From contig OY755038.1 in the NCBI GenBank assembly GCA_963576565.1, positions 207,363,013 to 207,427,012 on the forward strand: a stretch of 64,000 nucleotides of DNA. Direction: 5' to 3'. The notes under the pieces are model-generated. The model had not been told where the DNA came from, ran no database searches, and was given only the letters and a program-made list of their open reading frames with translations. Positions within the stretch are counted from its first letter, which is position 1. Every line of letters begins with the position of its first letter. The stretch is from Aspidapion aeneum (Eukaryota > Arthropoda > Insecta > Coleoptera > Brentidae). Shown piece by piece: positions 10,201-21,719 of this stretch. Both the position numbers and the translations under genes were made by a program.

Positions 10201-10676
10201 CAGCGTTCCCACCTCTACCGATTTTTCGGTAGATCTACCGATTTAGCCTTTTACTTTACGATATACCGAATTACCATAGTTTTCTACCGATTTTTTTTTC
10301 GATAAAACTTTTTTTTTGATACGCCTGGTGATTGCGATTAAAAAAAAAACACCATAAATAAAATATTCTTTTTATGTAACATCCTTTGTAGAATAAAAAT
10401 TTTATTTCAAGCCATGGTCTTTAAAAGTATTTATGGCGCCATCTCTTGGATTTTGCGATATACTCAGCCGACCTTGTGAATCCCCTGAGGTTACTTGCCA
10501 ATAAATTGAATGATTCCCAGAAAATTACTGCTCACACGATTTTCACGTTGTTTAAGCAAGCGATTTTTATTCGTTTCTTGCACTGCTTGCCAAGATGATT
10601 AAAAAATCTACCGAAATCTACCGATTTTTCTCGAAGCCTTCTACCGAAGACCTCAGGGTCGAGGGTGGCAACGCTG
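10201..10676. mobile_element. MITE with CAGCGTT(C/G)CCACC ends
   Basis: The left end CAGCGTTCCCACCTCTACCG is mirrored at the right as GGTGGCAACGCTG. Subterminal TCTACCGATTTTT blocks occur in both halves, partly inverted. The flanking octamers GTGTTCTG and GTGTCCCA agree only partly. It is absent from the second family Q copy, so the whole block is an insertion. Confidence 0.65.
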
Positions 10677-10838
10677 GTGTCCCATAAGGACAAAACAGTT
10701 AGGTGTCAACACTTGATAGGTGTCCATTAGATCTTGGACCCCCGTGAGGTTAAGCTTTTCAAGCTATCCACAGAAAAATATGAGAGAAACAAAAAATCAT
10801 TTTTACCCGATTAGCCACGAAAACTTATTTGATTATTA

Positions 10839-12058
10839 CCTATTATTTAATAAAAAACTATGAGCGTTCCCTGTTGTGGATTCAGTGGGGGCCCAGCGCC
10901 AGCGCAGCGTACAGACAAGCATTGTTAAAGCGATTTTTGTTTTTCGTTCTCCTTTGTCTACTCGAATGCCCCGGGGTGAAGGCGTCCCTTGGTTGTCATG
11001 ACAACGTCGCATGCTTTCGCAGGGCAAAGAATCAGGTGTTGCACCTGTGTACATTATTAAAAGAGTGTCCGGGGAATTGTTTACATTCAGTTCTGAATCG
11101 ATTTTTATTTTAATTATTTTGCCCAATGTTCCCTGTGTACGATGCAGTGTGTGTTTTACTGGACTAGACTTTTTAAACTCTATAAAGCTCTCCCCTATAT
11201 TGAACATTAATAACCGGCTAAGGTTAAAGACGATATTTCGATATTTTAAAGAATCGTACAAAAATTAAAAGGATAGACAGATTTGCCTCACATACAAGCA
11301 GTAAAATTTTAATTAAATTGCAATTGCATCAACGTGAACCTACTACCTACCTGATTTCGCTGATTTTATTGAAATTAGGTAAATTCTTTATAGAATAGTT
11401 ATTTACATTCTTAGCATATTATTATATTTTAATTAATCTGTGCATAAAAAATGGGGGGAGAGAAATCCAGCGTCACGAGCCGCTACTGGTAAGCACTACC
11501 TATATCTAAACTCTTTCTCTTCCTTGATTTTATAATTACTAAAATTAGGCATGTGCCAACATCTACCTACTTTCTGAAAAATCTCAGCTGACCACACATA
11601 AACTTAAAAAATTGCATTTTCCTCGGCATTAATTCCAATAATTAACGATAGACCACCATGTAAATAATGGGCCTAGTATTGGCCATATCGTCAGCAAATC
11701 TAAGCAACAAAATTCTAGAAGACGTCCTATAGTTGTGTAAATTTTATTTTTTAGTTCCTTATTCCACCATTACATGGAAAATTACTACTTGCACTACCCA
11801 TCGTAGAAGGGGCGCCGATAGGAGCGAAGCACTCATTATTAGTTACCTTAGCGTCGATCCCTTAAAGCTTTATGCGGTATTATTTGCGCATTTTCAAATG
11901 AAACCCCTTAATGCGCAACGCAAAAATTGGAAAAGTACACATCCAAGCGCGAAATAGTCTGTCACTCTGCACGACGTGTAATGGCACCTTTATAAGAACT
12001 AATCTAAAAAGGCTCATATCAAATAAAGTAACGTAAATTGGTAATACTTTTAATATTA
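10839..12058. other. Unassigned sequence with a GC-rich repeated patch
   Basis: No gene is supported. The patch at about 10975-11018 (GGTGAAGGCGTCC … CAACGTCGCATGC) recurs with changes at about 18488-18532 and is GC-rich for this window. It might be an old promoter-like or element-end sequence. The overlapping open frames on both strands have no recognisable domains. Confidence 0.4.
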
Positions 12059-12727
12059 CAGTGAATATCGCTTATAACGATATCGGATATTACGACATAT
12101 CGGCTATAGCGACGACATTTTAAGGTTCCGACCGAGTTCTATGCTAAATGCATTGAAGACGTGTTGCCTAAAACGACATTGCCTATAACGACATTGCATA
12201 TAACGACGTACTTATATAGCGACCAATAATTTAACTTAAATTAGTGTAAGTAATCGGTTATAACGAGCGATATCACATGTAACGACGAACTGTAGCCATC
12301 GTGTGCCGAAGTTCGGGGAATCCCTGTTATTGTAGGCGGTAAATCCCCGGTTCATGCGAATCGGCATTTGGTCTATTGCCTTTATTGTATTGTATAGTGA
12401 CGTGGTGTGCATTTGTCTTCACATAATCAAAGCTGCTGAATCTAAAAATATGTATAAATTAAACGCGAAGTATAAAGGAAAAGCTTTTACAGTTAAGGAG
12501 AAACCTCATAATTTTGTATACAAATGTACATTAAGTATGTTCCTATACTCACATACGATTATTACATATAGGCAGTTACATATATGTATGTACGTCTAAA
12601 AATATTCCATATTTTTAACTTTAAAAAAATTGTTTTTAATAAATATTTAAATAGATATAATCACTTTTCCTCTATAACGACCGAAATTAAGCGGTGCGTT
12701 CAATGTCGTTAAAACCGATATTCACTT
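12059..12727 (+). mobile_element. pogo/Tigger-like element relic
   Basis: Ends CAGTGAATATCGCTTATAAC and …TTCACTT (inverse AAGTGAATATCGGTTTTAAC) are inverted repeats, with TA before the left end. Repeated TATAACGAC words near both ends are typical of pogo/Tigger termini. At 12468-12503 the plus strand encodes KYKGKAFTVKEK, which resembles the opening of a CENP-B N-terminal/pogo DNA-binding domain; the reading frame then fails. The superfamily assignment rests on ends plus this short peptide. The right-hand TA is not evident. Confidence 0.6.
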
Positions 12728-14260
12728 GGAAGCGTATCGAGTCGTCTTTCAGGATGCAGTGACCCTAGTCTAACCTACCCAACGCAAAAGTTTATGCTTT
12801 AGATATAGTTTTAGACAATTTAAATTTATAAACTACTCTAAAATTATGTCATAAAGAAATAATTTTGGGAAAAAATATCAATCTTTCCAGAGTCTAGTCC
12901 TTGTAAAAGAGCTTTAAAAAATCGGCAGATTTTTTTTTATATTAGCTCAGACTGACACACAAATTCATCGATTCTTTTACCAGATAGTAATTCTTAACCA
13001 ATCGAAATGTCTAAGACCGGTTTAATTAAGACCCATTTGCATACTTACCGACCTCAAAGTGGAACTTACATGTAGCTTATTGTAAAAACTGTAATGCCAA
13101 ATTCAAATACTCTCTACAAGTAAAAGAGTATTTAAACTAAATACAAAGTTCCTCCATAGCCAAAGTCAAAGCCAAAGTCCCTGTATGTTGAAATATTTGG
13201 ATATATCAAAATATGTCAACATACAGGGACTCCAGCCAAAACTAGCTTTGTAAAGTATACCAACTAACCCATTATATATAATTATTCGATATTTTCAGAA
13301 ATGAAGCTGTTAGGATTTTTATTACTCCAAAAATTTAAAATTTAAAAGAACACCGCACCTGTTTACACAGACCTTATGGGAAATTTTTGTCTCGGTGGAA
13401 CTGGCTAGAATTTTAGTATGTTATAGTAGGGTATGTAACTAAAAAAATGTAAATAAAGTTAAGTTAAATGGTCGGTTTTGTGTATGTTACATCTTGACCG
13501 AATAAAAATAATTGCAGATAACTTATTAATAAGTTCTAACTTATTAATTCCATTTATAAACAGGTGAGGTAGTCTTTATTTTTTTTTTAAATTAACTTTT
13601 GCCTTCTGATGGTCTTCTATCTAAAAAATATAGGTAAGGTTTTTAAGAAAATTTATTTAAAAAAAACAAAACCTTACCTATTAATCTAGACTTTCTTAAA
13701 AACTATGCTCATGTAGGTAGGTAATATTCCAGTGTCGTCTGAAAACGAAGATACGAAGATAAAATTACCAAAATAATTGTAGGCAATAAAATTTAAATTT
13801 TAACGATGTATCACACAGTATGGTCAAAAACTGATGATTTACTTCCTTCTGTCCATGGTATGGTCTAATTTACTCCGAATGAACAAGTGGTTTCTACAAA
13901 TTTATTTTAAATAAAAGATGTTTTCGATTTTCTCAAAGAAGAAACCGTTGTGTATTTTTCTAGAAAATCAAACGGTTAAAGTGACCTGCCACCAAGATTT
14001 ATTTTCTCCTTTTCGACGTGTTTAAAAATATACAACAGTTGCGGTTCATTTTTAGTTACTTAGCTACGTGTTTTAGATCTTGTAAAATTCGTGATTTGGT
14101 ACGTAATAAACTTACACAGGTAATTAACCATACAAAGGAGCACTGGCCTTAATAAATTATTGTTTGCTGAGATGTAAATTATTGACTTTATAGAGACCGA
14201 AAAAATGAAGATTTTTTATTTTCATTTCCGTTAAAATATTAGTTACAATATAGGATAAAA
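12728..14260. other. Unassigned sequence with short hairpins
   Basis: No gene is recognised. Two local inverted repeats stand out: 13176-13231, where AGTCCCTGTATGTTG is mirrored across an AT-rich loop, and about 13632-13682, where ATAGGTAAGGTTTT is mirrored by AAAACCTTACCTAT. Confidence 0.45.
13176..13231. repeat. 56-bp stem-loop
   Basis: AGTCCCTGTATGTTGA pairs with CAACATACAGGGACT, and pairing continues imperfectly through AAATATTTG/CAAAATAT. It could be a minimal MITE; no target duplication is seen. Confidence 0.55.
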
Positions 14261-14872
14261 CAAGGCCAACACAAAAATAGAGGCCACGACCCTGAAAAAA
14301 TCAGCTGTTCTCCCGGGGCTGAATTTTACATTGGGTCTTATGGGAGGTCAGAGGTTTTTTTATGGTATTTTCAAAATGGCACTACAGATTTCCGCAAAAT
14401 TTAAGTGAAATATTCTCAGACACCATCCCGATATTCCACCAAAGGTTTGTAAGGAAGCAACATGATTAAAAGGTTAAAATCTTCAAGATTTAGCATTCCT
14501 TATTTTGAATTCAAATTACCCGCCATGTACCACATGCCAACTGTTATATTTGACATGTATTTGACTTTGTCATCTGTGATTGTCACATTTGCTTCTGCTT
14601 TAAATTTAATTTTTGTGTGAGCTAATGAAGCGGCTATGAAAAATTAAGGATTACTATACATTTAAAAAAAATTGTTCTGCCAGGATAAAGTAAAAACAAT
14701 TTCAAAAATGACTTTATTAAAAAAAAATCAAATATTCATGGACCGTCATTCCAACTTCAATTTTTTAAAGACAATCAGCTGTGCCGTAATGTGACCATCA
14801 AAAAAAAATCAGCGCCGGATGTGACGTCAAGAAAGTGGAGGATCGTGGCCCGTCCGTTTTGATAGCCCTGGA
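14261..14872 (+). mobile_element. Family F repeat, single unit
   Basis: An uninterrupted family F unit matching 3195-2590 in reverse almost throughout, starting CAAGGCCAACACAAAAATAG and ending near GATAGCCCTGG. It is the intact reference showing where copy A landed in the unit at 1297-3195. Confidence 0.8.
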
Positions 14873-15054
14873 TAAAATTTAAAATTAAATATGTAATTTA
14901 AAAATCAACCACACATAGCAACTATATGTGCTTAGAACATGCATAGCATATTAATGGGGAATGGGCACATGCTAAGAATGTTACCTATGCACATGCTTCG
15001 AAAAGATTACAGGAAACCCCATTTTGACGCCAAGCATATGCTCCGAGCCGTCAG

Positions 15055-15330
15055 GTACTTCAAGTACAGTACTTGAAATTGTACTTCAAGTACTTACAAG
15101 TACTTCAAATACTGTACTTGAAGTACATCTACAATCCGGTAATTGTACTTGGTACTTGAAGTACTTTTAACAATGTACTTGATTCTGTCAAGTAAAATAC
15201 TTCAAGTACATTTAAAGTACTTCAAGTACATTCAAATTACTTCAAGTACATTCAAAGTACTTTAATTACATTCAAAGTACTTCAAGTAAATTCGAAGTAC
15301 TTCTAGTACATTAAAAAAACTTAAGTACAA
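15055..15330. repeat. GTACTTCAAGTACATT palindromic satellite
   Basis: Tandem units of about 20 bp built on AAGTACTTCAAGTACATTCA, with the self-complementary core GTACTTGAAGTAC. The units are most regular around 15190-15310 and degrade leftward. Confidence 0.8.
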
Positions 15331-15514
15331 TAGAATATTCTTGAAGGACAATGTAGATACAGGAAAGATACAACTTTAATGCGCCGAAGCCAAGTGGTAA
15401 CCTCAGGGTTGCCACCTGTCCGGTTTTTAAACTTGGCAGGGAAGTCCGGTATTTTAGGAACGAATCAATCGCACAAAAAATCGTAATATTAGGTACACAC
15501 TTATCCAAAAATTA

Positions 15515-15735
15515 TTGCCTATAGGCTTAATTATTTGCACGCACCTTCATTATTTCGTGAGGAGTATCAGTAGTACGGTAGTGCAGATATATTGCACTTG
15601 CAGCTCGATTTTTGGGGATCCACCTGCTCACCTTGCAGCAGACGTAATTTCTACGTTTGATGAAGGTTGGCTTAAAGAACCCGAAAATTTATTTAGTGTG
15701 ACTAGATCGAGGGGTCATCAGCTTTCAACAGTACT
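15515..15735 (+). other. Open stretch of unclear origin
   Basis: An open frame includes DPPAHLAADVISTFDEGW, which looks protein-like, then runs into minisatellite sequence without a stop. No family is recognised. It may be a scrap of a transposon ORF. Confidence 0.2.
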
Positions 15736-15737
15736 GT

Positions 15738-16205
15738 ACAAATTTCACAACAGGACCCGACAGTACCACGACAGGACCCAACAGTACTCGACAGTACACG
15801 ACAGTACCCAACAGTACTCGACAGTACACGACAGGACCCAACAGTACTCGACAGTACACGACAGGACCCAACAGGACTCGACAGTACACGATAGGACCCA
15901 ACAGTACACGACAGTACTCGACTCTACCCCCCAACCACAACCAGTGGCGTAGATGCGAAGAGACATGATGAGCTTTTTTTTTTTTTTTTTTTTTTTTGGT
16001 CGCAAGTTTTTTGAGCACGCGCTTTTTTTTGAAGAGCGCGCTTTGTACCTCGCAACAGGACCCAACAGTACTCGACAGTACACGACAGTACCCAACCGTA
16101 CACGACAGGACCCAACAGTACTCGACAGTACACGACAGTACCCAACAGTACACGACAGGACCCAAACAGTACTCAACAGGACCCAACAGTACACGTCAGG
16201 ACCCA
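15738..16205. repeat. 10/30-bp minisatellite, split by a hAT fragment
   Basis: A 10-bp module ACAG(G/T)AC(C/T/A)C(A/G) is organised as a 30-bp higher unit: ACAGGACCCA, ACAGTACTCG, ACAGTACACG. The array occupies about 15738-15930 and 16044-16205 and is interrupted at 15942-16053. Sequence on the two outer sides (ACTAGATCGAGGGGTCATC near 15702 and its inverse near 16235) is inverted, so the array sits inside a foldback structure. Because 30 is a multiple of 3, long repetitive open frames occur on both strands; they are not genes. Confidence 0.85.
15942..16053. mobile_element. hAT-type MITE fragment
   Basis: Starts CAGTGGCGTAGATGCGAAG and contains a run of about 23 T and GGTCGCAAG, as in the element at 9926-10189. 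The right terminus is missing, and minisatellite resumes directly. Confidence 0.6.
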
Positions 16206-16327
16206 AGTCCTGTTGGACGCTGTACAAAATTTTTGGGTGCCGATGACCCCTCGGACTAGATACACCTCAAAAAATTGTTAACAGGCAAACTGTTTTATCC
16301 TAAAGTCATCAGAACACTAAATTCTCG

Positions 16328-16744
16328 TAGGGATGTTGTTGAAAATATATCGAAATATCGATACCTTTAAGAAAATACATGTATCAATATATATCGCCTA
16401 TATTATTTTGGTCGATATATCGGAAAATCGATATTTAAAATGTACTATCGGGCCTCGGTATTTTTAAATTAATTCTTACTATCAATAGACAGTAAATATT
16501 GGAATTTGTGAATTTCACCTAGAAGTTTTTTATTTATGGTAACAATTTGCTTCACTTCACTTTAATATGCATGTCATAGTAGGTATATTGCATAATAGTT
16601 GCGATAAAAATAATTAACACTAACTTTTGATATCGATATATCGAAATATAGATTTTTTTTATATATTGAAATCCGATATTGATACTTTTCAAACAATGCA
16701 AAATGATTGTATATCGATATATTTTCTCGATATCAACATCCCTT
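16328..16744. mobile_element. hAT-type non-autonomous element, TAGGGATGTTG ends
   Basis: TAGGGATGTTGTTGA is mirrored by TCAACATCCCTT, flanked by exact 8-bp duplications AATTCTCG at 16320-16327 and 16745-16752. The interior is rich in ATATCGATAT-type words near both ends, possible transposase binding sites. No coding sequence. Confidence 0.85.
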
Positions 16745-16752
16745 AATTCTCG

Positions 16753-17249
16753 GATTGTGATACTTTTGTTAAGGTTATGAATCTGATCTCATGTTGTGTA
16801 TAGTAATTTTTTTGACAAGTAACGCATCTATGAAATACCATATAAACTAAAGTAGTGCTTTTGATATTTTTTCTACTATATTTCGGAATATTCTTAGCAT
16901 GTTAATCCAAGGATATTTTTGGCAGGTTGATATATGCTAATCATCTTCTATGCTCATTCCTAATGAATATACTAATTATATACTGAATATTCTTTTAAGA
17001 ACATGCTATGCCTATGCCTAAAAGAATATCCTTTTAAGTAGCTTAAGGGTATATACTTAGAATGTGGATGTTCTTTCAATGCTATGTGGGACAGGGGTTG
17101 ATGGAGTTTGAAAAATGTAATGTATAGTAAATTTCTACATCTTTTTCCATAATTCTTTAAAAAGTATCATCATCAGCTTAACAAATGAAAACAATTGGGT
17201 TTAAGATGCATCTTCTTCACAAAAAATGTAGTGATCACAAATCGTAACC
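16753..17249. other. Unassigned sequence
   Basis: No gene or shared repeat is recognised. It is AT-rich with short repeats of AGAATAT/ATATTCT-type words. Confidence 0.4.
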
Positions 17250-17730
17250 TTAAATAAATGGATCCATGGCGGATCTGATACCTTCCTAGGAAGCCTATTA
17301 GCACACTTCAAGTGAAAACATGACATATCAGCCTTAAACAGTTTTTTGTAAATATCTCAGAAACTGAATCTCCTACGAAGTTTTTGCAGTCTACTATATT
17401 CCGAAAACCGCATATTGATACAACGCTCCATTAAAAAGTTAAAAAATGTTGAATTTTTTAATTGTCAAAAAACTGTCATTACCATTAATGTATTTTGACC
17501 AAAATTTAATCAGCTCGTAAGAGTGTCGAACACTACTTTACCTGAAAATTTGATGAAAATCGGTGCAGCGGTTTAGTAGCTATCATGTTACGAACAGAAA
17601 TAATATACACACACACACACACATAGATAGCCATGACGACGATATTGTTATTGCTAAGATAGGTCAAAATACACCCAAATAACACATTTTCAGTGTTATC
17701 TCAAAAATTATATTTTTCATCGAAAATAAT
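17250..17730 (+). repeat. Dispersed repeat G, copy 1
   Basis: Starts AATAAATGGATCCATGGCGG and continues GATCTGATACCTTCCTAG. It contains AAATCGGTGCAGCGGTTTAG and an (AC)n microsatellite near 17608-17626, then TAACACATTTTCAGTGTTAT. Related copies are at 31897, about 32285 and, reversed, 33000-33305. The order (conserved block, 'cggtgcagcggtt' block, short microsatellite) parallels many insect non-autonomous elements; the class is not assigned. Confidence 0.7.
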
Positions 17731-18636
17731 AGGCAAGTAGCTTTCCTAAAAATTATTTTCTTAACTTTCATCCTCACAAAAGTTTGTTGAAATATATGAG
17801 ACGATGTTGGAGAATATTTAACACAAATTTTATGAGAATCCATAGAGAAAAAATCCGATTTTTTGTTGGACTTTGAAACTTTTGGTGCAAGAATCAAGGA
17901 AATAATTTAGGAGCAATCTGTCAGCCGTGCCTATCTACCTACGCTTATTTTACATAAAAATACAAAAAAAATCTGTTGGCTATAATCCTATCCGGTCTTA
18001 AAAAATAAGCCTTTTTGGCTGCGCACCTGCTCGACACAAAAGAATATTTAAAAAGAATACCTACCCGTGAAAGGAAACAAATTTCATCTATGGTCTGGTT
18101 TCTTATAAAAGTACCTCCATATCACGGTTTTGTCGATAAAGGTACGTCCAAATCAAGCAACATTTGTTGCAATACGCAACAAAATTCTGTGAAATTTTGC
18201 CACAGCCTACACAGGTAGGCTGTGGTTTTACCGCCCAATACGTTGGCCGGTTGGTGTTAGCTAGTGGCGGCTCGCTAAATTACGCAGGTGTTTTTTTTTT
18301 CCAGACTGAACATAATATTTTAAGACAGGACAAAAAATTTAAAATTGCGGCTGCGCCGGGCGCCAGGACGAAAATCCGAACGGTTGGTCATTTTATATTA
18401 TATCAATCGATTAACAAATTGCGGGCCTGCCCCACTGTGAAGATTTACTGAAAACACATATGTATACTGTGTCCCGTCGTCGGGTCGCGGTGTGAAGGCG
18501 TCCGATGGTTGTTATGACGACGTCGCGTGCTAATTAGCATTTTATTATATTTTTATTTTATGTATGTGTATATATATCATTTGAAAGTAGAAATTGGGAG
18601 AGGGTGATGCTGCGTCACCTATTGGTGAAGTCAAGA
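17731..18636. other. Unassigned sequence
   Basis: No gene is supported. It includes the second copy of the GC-rich patch (about 18488-18532, GGTGTGAAGGCGTCCGATGG) related to 10975-11018. Open frames near 18015-18451 lack recognisable domains. Confidence 0.35.
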
Positions 18637-18883
18637 GCCACCACTAGTGTTGTAAAATTTCGAGAAATATATTTTCGGAAATATTTCCTTAAACATTGGA
18701 AATATATGGAAATATTGGAAATATATGAAATAATAAAAAAATAGGAAAAAAGGAAATATTTATTTATAAAATCATAACAAAACACCGGAAAACGCAGAAG
18801 GCATGAATGAACATGAACATAAATCAGGAGTTATTCTTCAAACAAATATACAAAAATAAGGTAAAATTTGTACAACAAAAATC

Positions 18884-19035
18884 TCATTCTTGACACACTA
18901 CACTATTTACTAGTCGAGCAAGTGGCATATCTTCATCGCTGTCATCAGCATCACACTTAATAACATCGTCTTGCCAGTCTACTTCCTCAAAATCTTCAAT
19001 AGTATCGGAAATAAAAATTGTTCTATAGTAAGGTT
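18884..19035 (-). pseudogene. C-terminal coding relic inside hAT-type element
   Basis: The minus strand reads through about 50 codons to a TGA at 18884-18886. The translation is strongly acidic, with DTIEDFEEVDWQDD followed by DADDSDEDMPLARL, and ends VVCQE. An acidic tail ending in a DMPLA-type motif is protein-like and unlike surrounding noncoding frames. Upstream, a stop interrupts the frame at about 19036. Position inside the element suggests the end of its transposase, but no catalytic residue is visible, so this is inference. Confidence 0.45.
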
Positions 19036-19104
19036 AATGCTTATAAGGGCTTATCCTTAAATTACGTAATGCTCAAGGGAGAGTTTTGGCCTTACGTTAC
19101 ACTT

Positions 19105-19266
19105 CCCACATAGCACTAATCAAATCAACGTTAAAACACACACTGTTTTAAGTTTAATAGGTCGCCTTTTACCGTTATTTTTAAAACCACGTAAAAATCA
19201 CACCGAAATAACAAGGTTTTGAAAATGTGTGTGTTTTTAACGTTGTTTTGATTTGTCCTATGTGTG
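19105..19266. mobile_element. Small foldback element with family J-like ends
   Basis: CCCACATAGCACTAATCAAA is mirrored by TTTGATTTGTCCTATGTGTG, and ATCAACGTTAAAACACACAC pairs with GTGTGTTTTTAACGTTG-type sequence. The ends match family J (26778, 44544). It is nested in the hAT-type element. Confidence 0.7.
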
Positions 19267-19445
19267 TCAATGTACTGTAATGTGTTTTTTCTTGAAAATG
19301 CGTTAAGAGGGGGGTGGGGGTCAAAAATCCTGAATTTTTGAGTTGCGTAATTTAAGAAGGCTCCTTAAGGTTCTAAAATATTCCCAATATTTCCGAGACC
19401 CCTTCGGAAATTTCCAATGTTTCCATTTACATCACTACCCACCAC

Positions 19446-19732
19446 TGAAACCAGCAACTTGGTTTCTAAACTTGTACTTATGTTTTTAGAAGCTAATAAT
19501 TCTATTAAATTCTTGTTTCAAGGCGAAGATCATACGTTGGTCCAGTACTGTGTGTGTCCTTGCCGAATTCTTATTTAACCGATTTATAAACGATTATGTT
19601 GTACATAGCCTCCATTTAAAAATGCAACTGATTTGCTTGCAACGCTCCATAGTTAATTGGAGCTGATTGTTACGCCAGTTTAAGAATTAAATAAAATGTT
19701 TTTGGTCAGTTGTTCACTAACGTCCTAGTTAC
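19446..19732. other. Unassigned sequence
   Basis: No gene or repeat recognised. Confidence 0.35.
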
Positions 19733-19735
19733 TTA

Positions 19736-20042
19736 AGGCCGCTTGACATGGTGCATGACAATAAAATTTGCAGGCAAATGCATGAAATTTTGCCCAGGTG
19801 CATGCGCAGTACAAATCCAGCTGATTGTTGCAGGCAATCCATTTTTATCGGTCCGGTGCCATTTTTTTGCATGCAAACTGTACTTGCATGCAAACTGGGG
19901 AATTTTTACCTAGATTCTGGGGAATCAATGCATGGCCATGCACAATGTCAAACGAAAAGGAGATTTTTTGCAGGCAACAATTTGACCGAAATTTTTTGCT
20001 TGCAAATATTTGCAGCGCGTCATGCACCATGTCAAGCGGCCT
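19736..20042. mobile_element. PIF/Harbinger-like MITE with TTA duplication
   Basis: AGGCCGCTTGACATGGTGCA is mirrored perfectly by TGCACCATGTCAAGCGGCCT, flanked by TTA at 19733-19735 and 20043-20045. Many TGCATGCAA/TGCAGGCAA words occur inside. A 3-bp TTA target and GGCC-type ends fit PIF/Harbinger. Overlapping open frames on both strands reflect the symmetry and are not genes. Confidence 0.8.
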
Positions 20043-20377
20043 TTAGAAATACCTAACTATGTGTTTAAGGAACTTTTCGGTACCTATTCGATCCCAAGCT
20101 CTGCCCAAAGTTCTAATTTTACACAGCTACCGTGTGCCGCATTTTGGAGACATATTTTGTTTGTTTTTTTTATATGAAAAGTTTTAGGTAAAGCCATCAA
20201 GCCAACCAAAACCACAAAATCGACGTGAAACTGAAAAACTTAAAAGTTCAAACATTGTGAATACTAAACAAAAAATAAAACGAAAATATCTTATTGGGAA
20301 TTAAGTTTTGAAAGTTAAATTGGAACTTACTGGAACTTTGTTTGGGAACGCACGTGAACTCAATGATCTAAACTTAA
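20043..20377. other. Unassigned sequence
   Basis: No gene recognised. Confidence 0.35.
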
Positions 20378-21666
20378 AGCCTCGTACAGACCTGGGTAGC
20401 TATTCTGGTTCTTGAATTATATAACCATCCACATCACACGCTTTGACCAATAGCAAACCGTAGCAAACTCTGGCATAGTCGCCCGCTCTTTAGAGTTAGT
20501 GAATTTTACGCGTTTGAAGTGAAATCTGTTCTCCTGCCCCGTACCGACTGAAGCTTACGCAGTAGCAGGTGATGGGGACTATCACATTGTTCGAGACCCA
20601 GAATAGCTTACCTGAAGATTTCGAGAAACATTGAGCCGAGAAACGAGACGAGCGGCGAACCGAACACTAGTTTGGACGGGACCACAGACTTCAAAGACGG
20701 GACCATTAGCGCGCTCGCGATCAATTCTGCGAATCCTAGCCATTTGGTGAACGGTTCGCCGAATTTTCATCGCTTGTGGGTTTTTGAAAGATGATGCGCA
20801 CGAATGGGTTCGTAGGTTTGAACGGGACAAAATAAAACGGCGAGCAGACATCTGAATCTTGAAGAAGAAATCCCGAGAGCATTTGTGGGAACAGCAAAAA
20901 CGCTCTATTTAATGTTCTGCTTGTTGAAAACAAAAAAGCTTTGTACAGACTTGGTGATTTCAACGAATATTAAACCGCGCAACAAGCTGAACGGCGAACA
21001 AAACCACGATTGGGATTTTTTAAACCTCCTTAATCTTACTTAGCATTACCACTTAACAATTGGATATTCGCAATATATGCATTCATTGGCGTGAAAGAAA
21101 AAAATTTATCGCGCCACCCGTTTTCCTGAAAAGGGGTGGTAATGCTAAGTTGAGTCTTAACTTAGCACTACCACCCCAGAGAAATTAAAATTTTCAAAAA
21201 CCAATCCACGGAATAATTGTCGTAAATTTGTCGTGAGAACAAAAATTTTCTCGTGCCATTCGTTTTCCTGAAAAGGGATGGTATTGCTAAGTTGAGTCTC
21301 AAATTAGCGTTACCACTTAAGAACAGCTTAAGGAAGTCTCTTGTAATTTCGACGAGCGGAACATTGAACAAATACTCTATTTTTTTTCCTTCAAGATTAA
21401 AATGTCTGTTAGCCACTTTATTTTTCCCATCGAAACCAACAAACCCATTTGCTCGCATGTTCTTTGATATTTGTTTAAAAAACAACAAGCGACGGGACTA
21501 CGCAAACCGTTCGCAAAGTAGCTAGGATTCGCGGAATGGTGTGCGAGCGTGATAGTTGCCCCGGCCAAACTAGTATTTGGGTCGCCGTTCGGCTCGTTGC
21601 AAGCCTCAATGTTCGTCGCAATGTTCGGGTCTGTACGAGGCCTATTGCCGGGTCTGTACGAGGCCT
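20378..21666. mobile_element. Long-inverted-repeat element, AGCCTCGTACAGACC ends
   Basis: Left AGCCTCGTACAGACCTGGG is mirrored by CGGGTCTGTACGAGGCCT. The right end is present twice in tandem (near 21626-21643 and 21649-21666). Inverted similarity extends over several hundred bases: GCGAATCCTAGC at 20728 versus its inverse near 21525. The minus strand at 21168-21488 has a 106-codon open frame containing ANGFVGFDGKNK, and the mirrored left arm encodes a broken similar peptide (TNGFVGLNGTK). This suggests old coding sequence, but no family is recognised. Confidence 0.7.
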
Positions 21667-21719
21667 ATTGCTTAAATTTTGAAAATAATAAAGGTCCCAT
21701 TGTTAGATAGATGTTAGAT

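Larger units (their letters stand above)
9804..10838. repeat. Dispersed repeat Q, copy 1, split by two insertions
   Basis: The outer parts (9804-9925 and 10677-10838) match 24790-25067 in reverse orientation, including GCGCCATCTACCGAG-like sequence and the stretch CGATTAGCCACGAAAACTT. The intervening 9926-10676 is absent from the other copy and consists of two adjacent elements. Confidence 0.75.
18645..19437. mobile_element. hAT-type element relic, TAGTGTTGTAAA ends
   Basis: TAGTGTTGTAAAATTTCGAG is mirrored by TTTACATCACTA at the right, and GGAAATATT/AATATTTCC words crowd both subterminal regions. The flanking octamers GCCACCAC and CCCACCAC differ at one base. It contains a coding relic on the minus strand (18884-19035) and a nested small element (19105-19266). 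Confidence 0.7.

Noticed and set aside
15515..16259. Long open frames of 73-160 codons on both strands
   Set aside because: They are translations of a 30-bp minisatellite, which stays open in several frames because the unit is a multiple of three.
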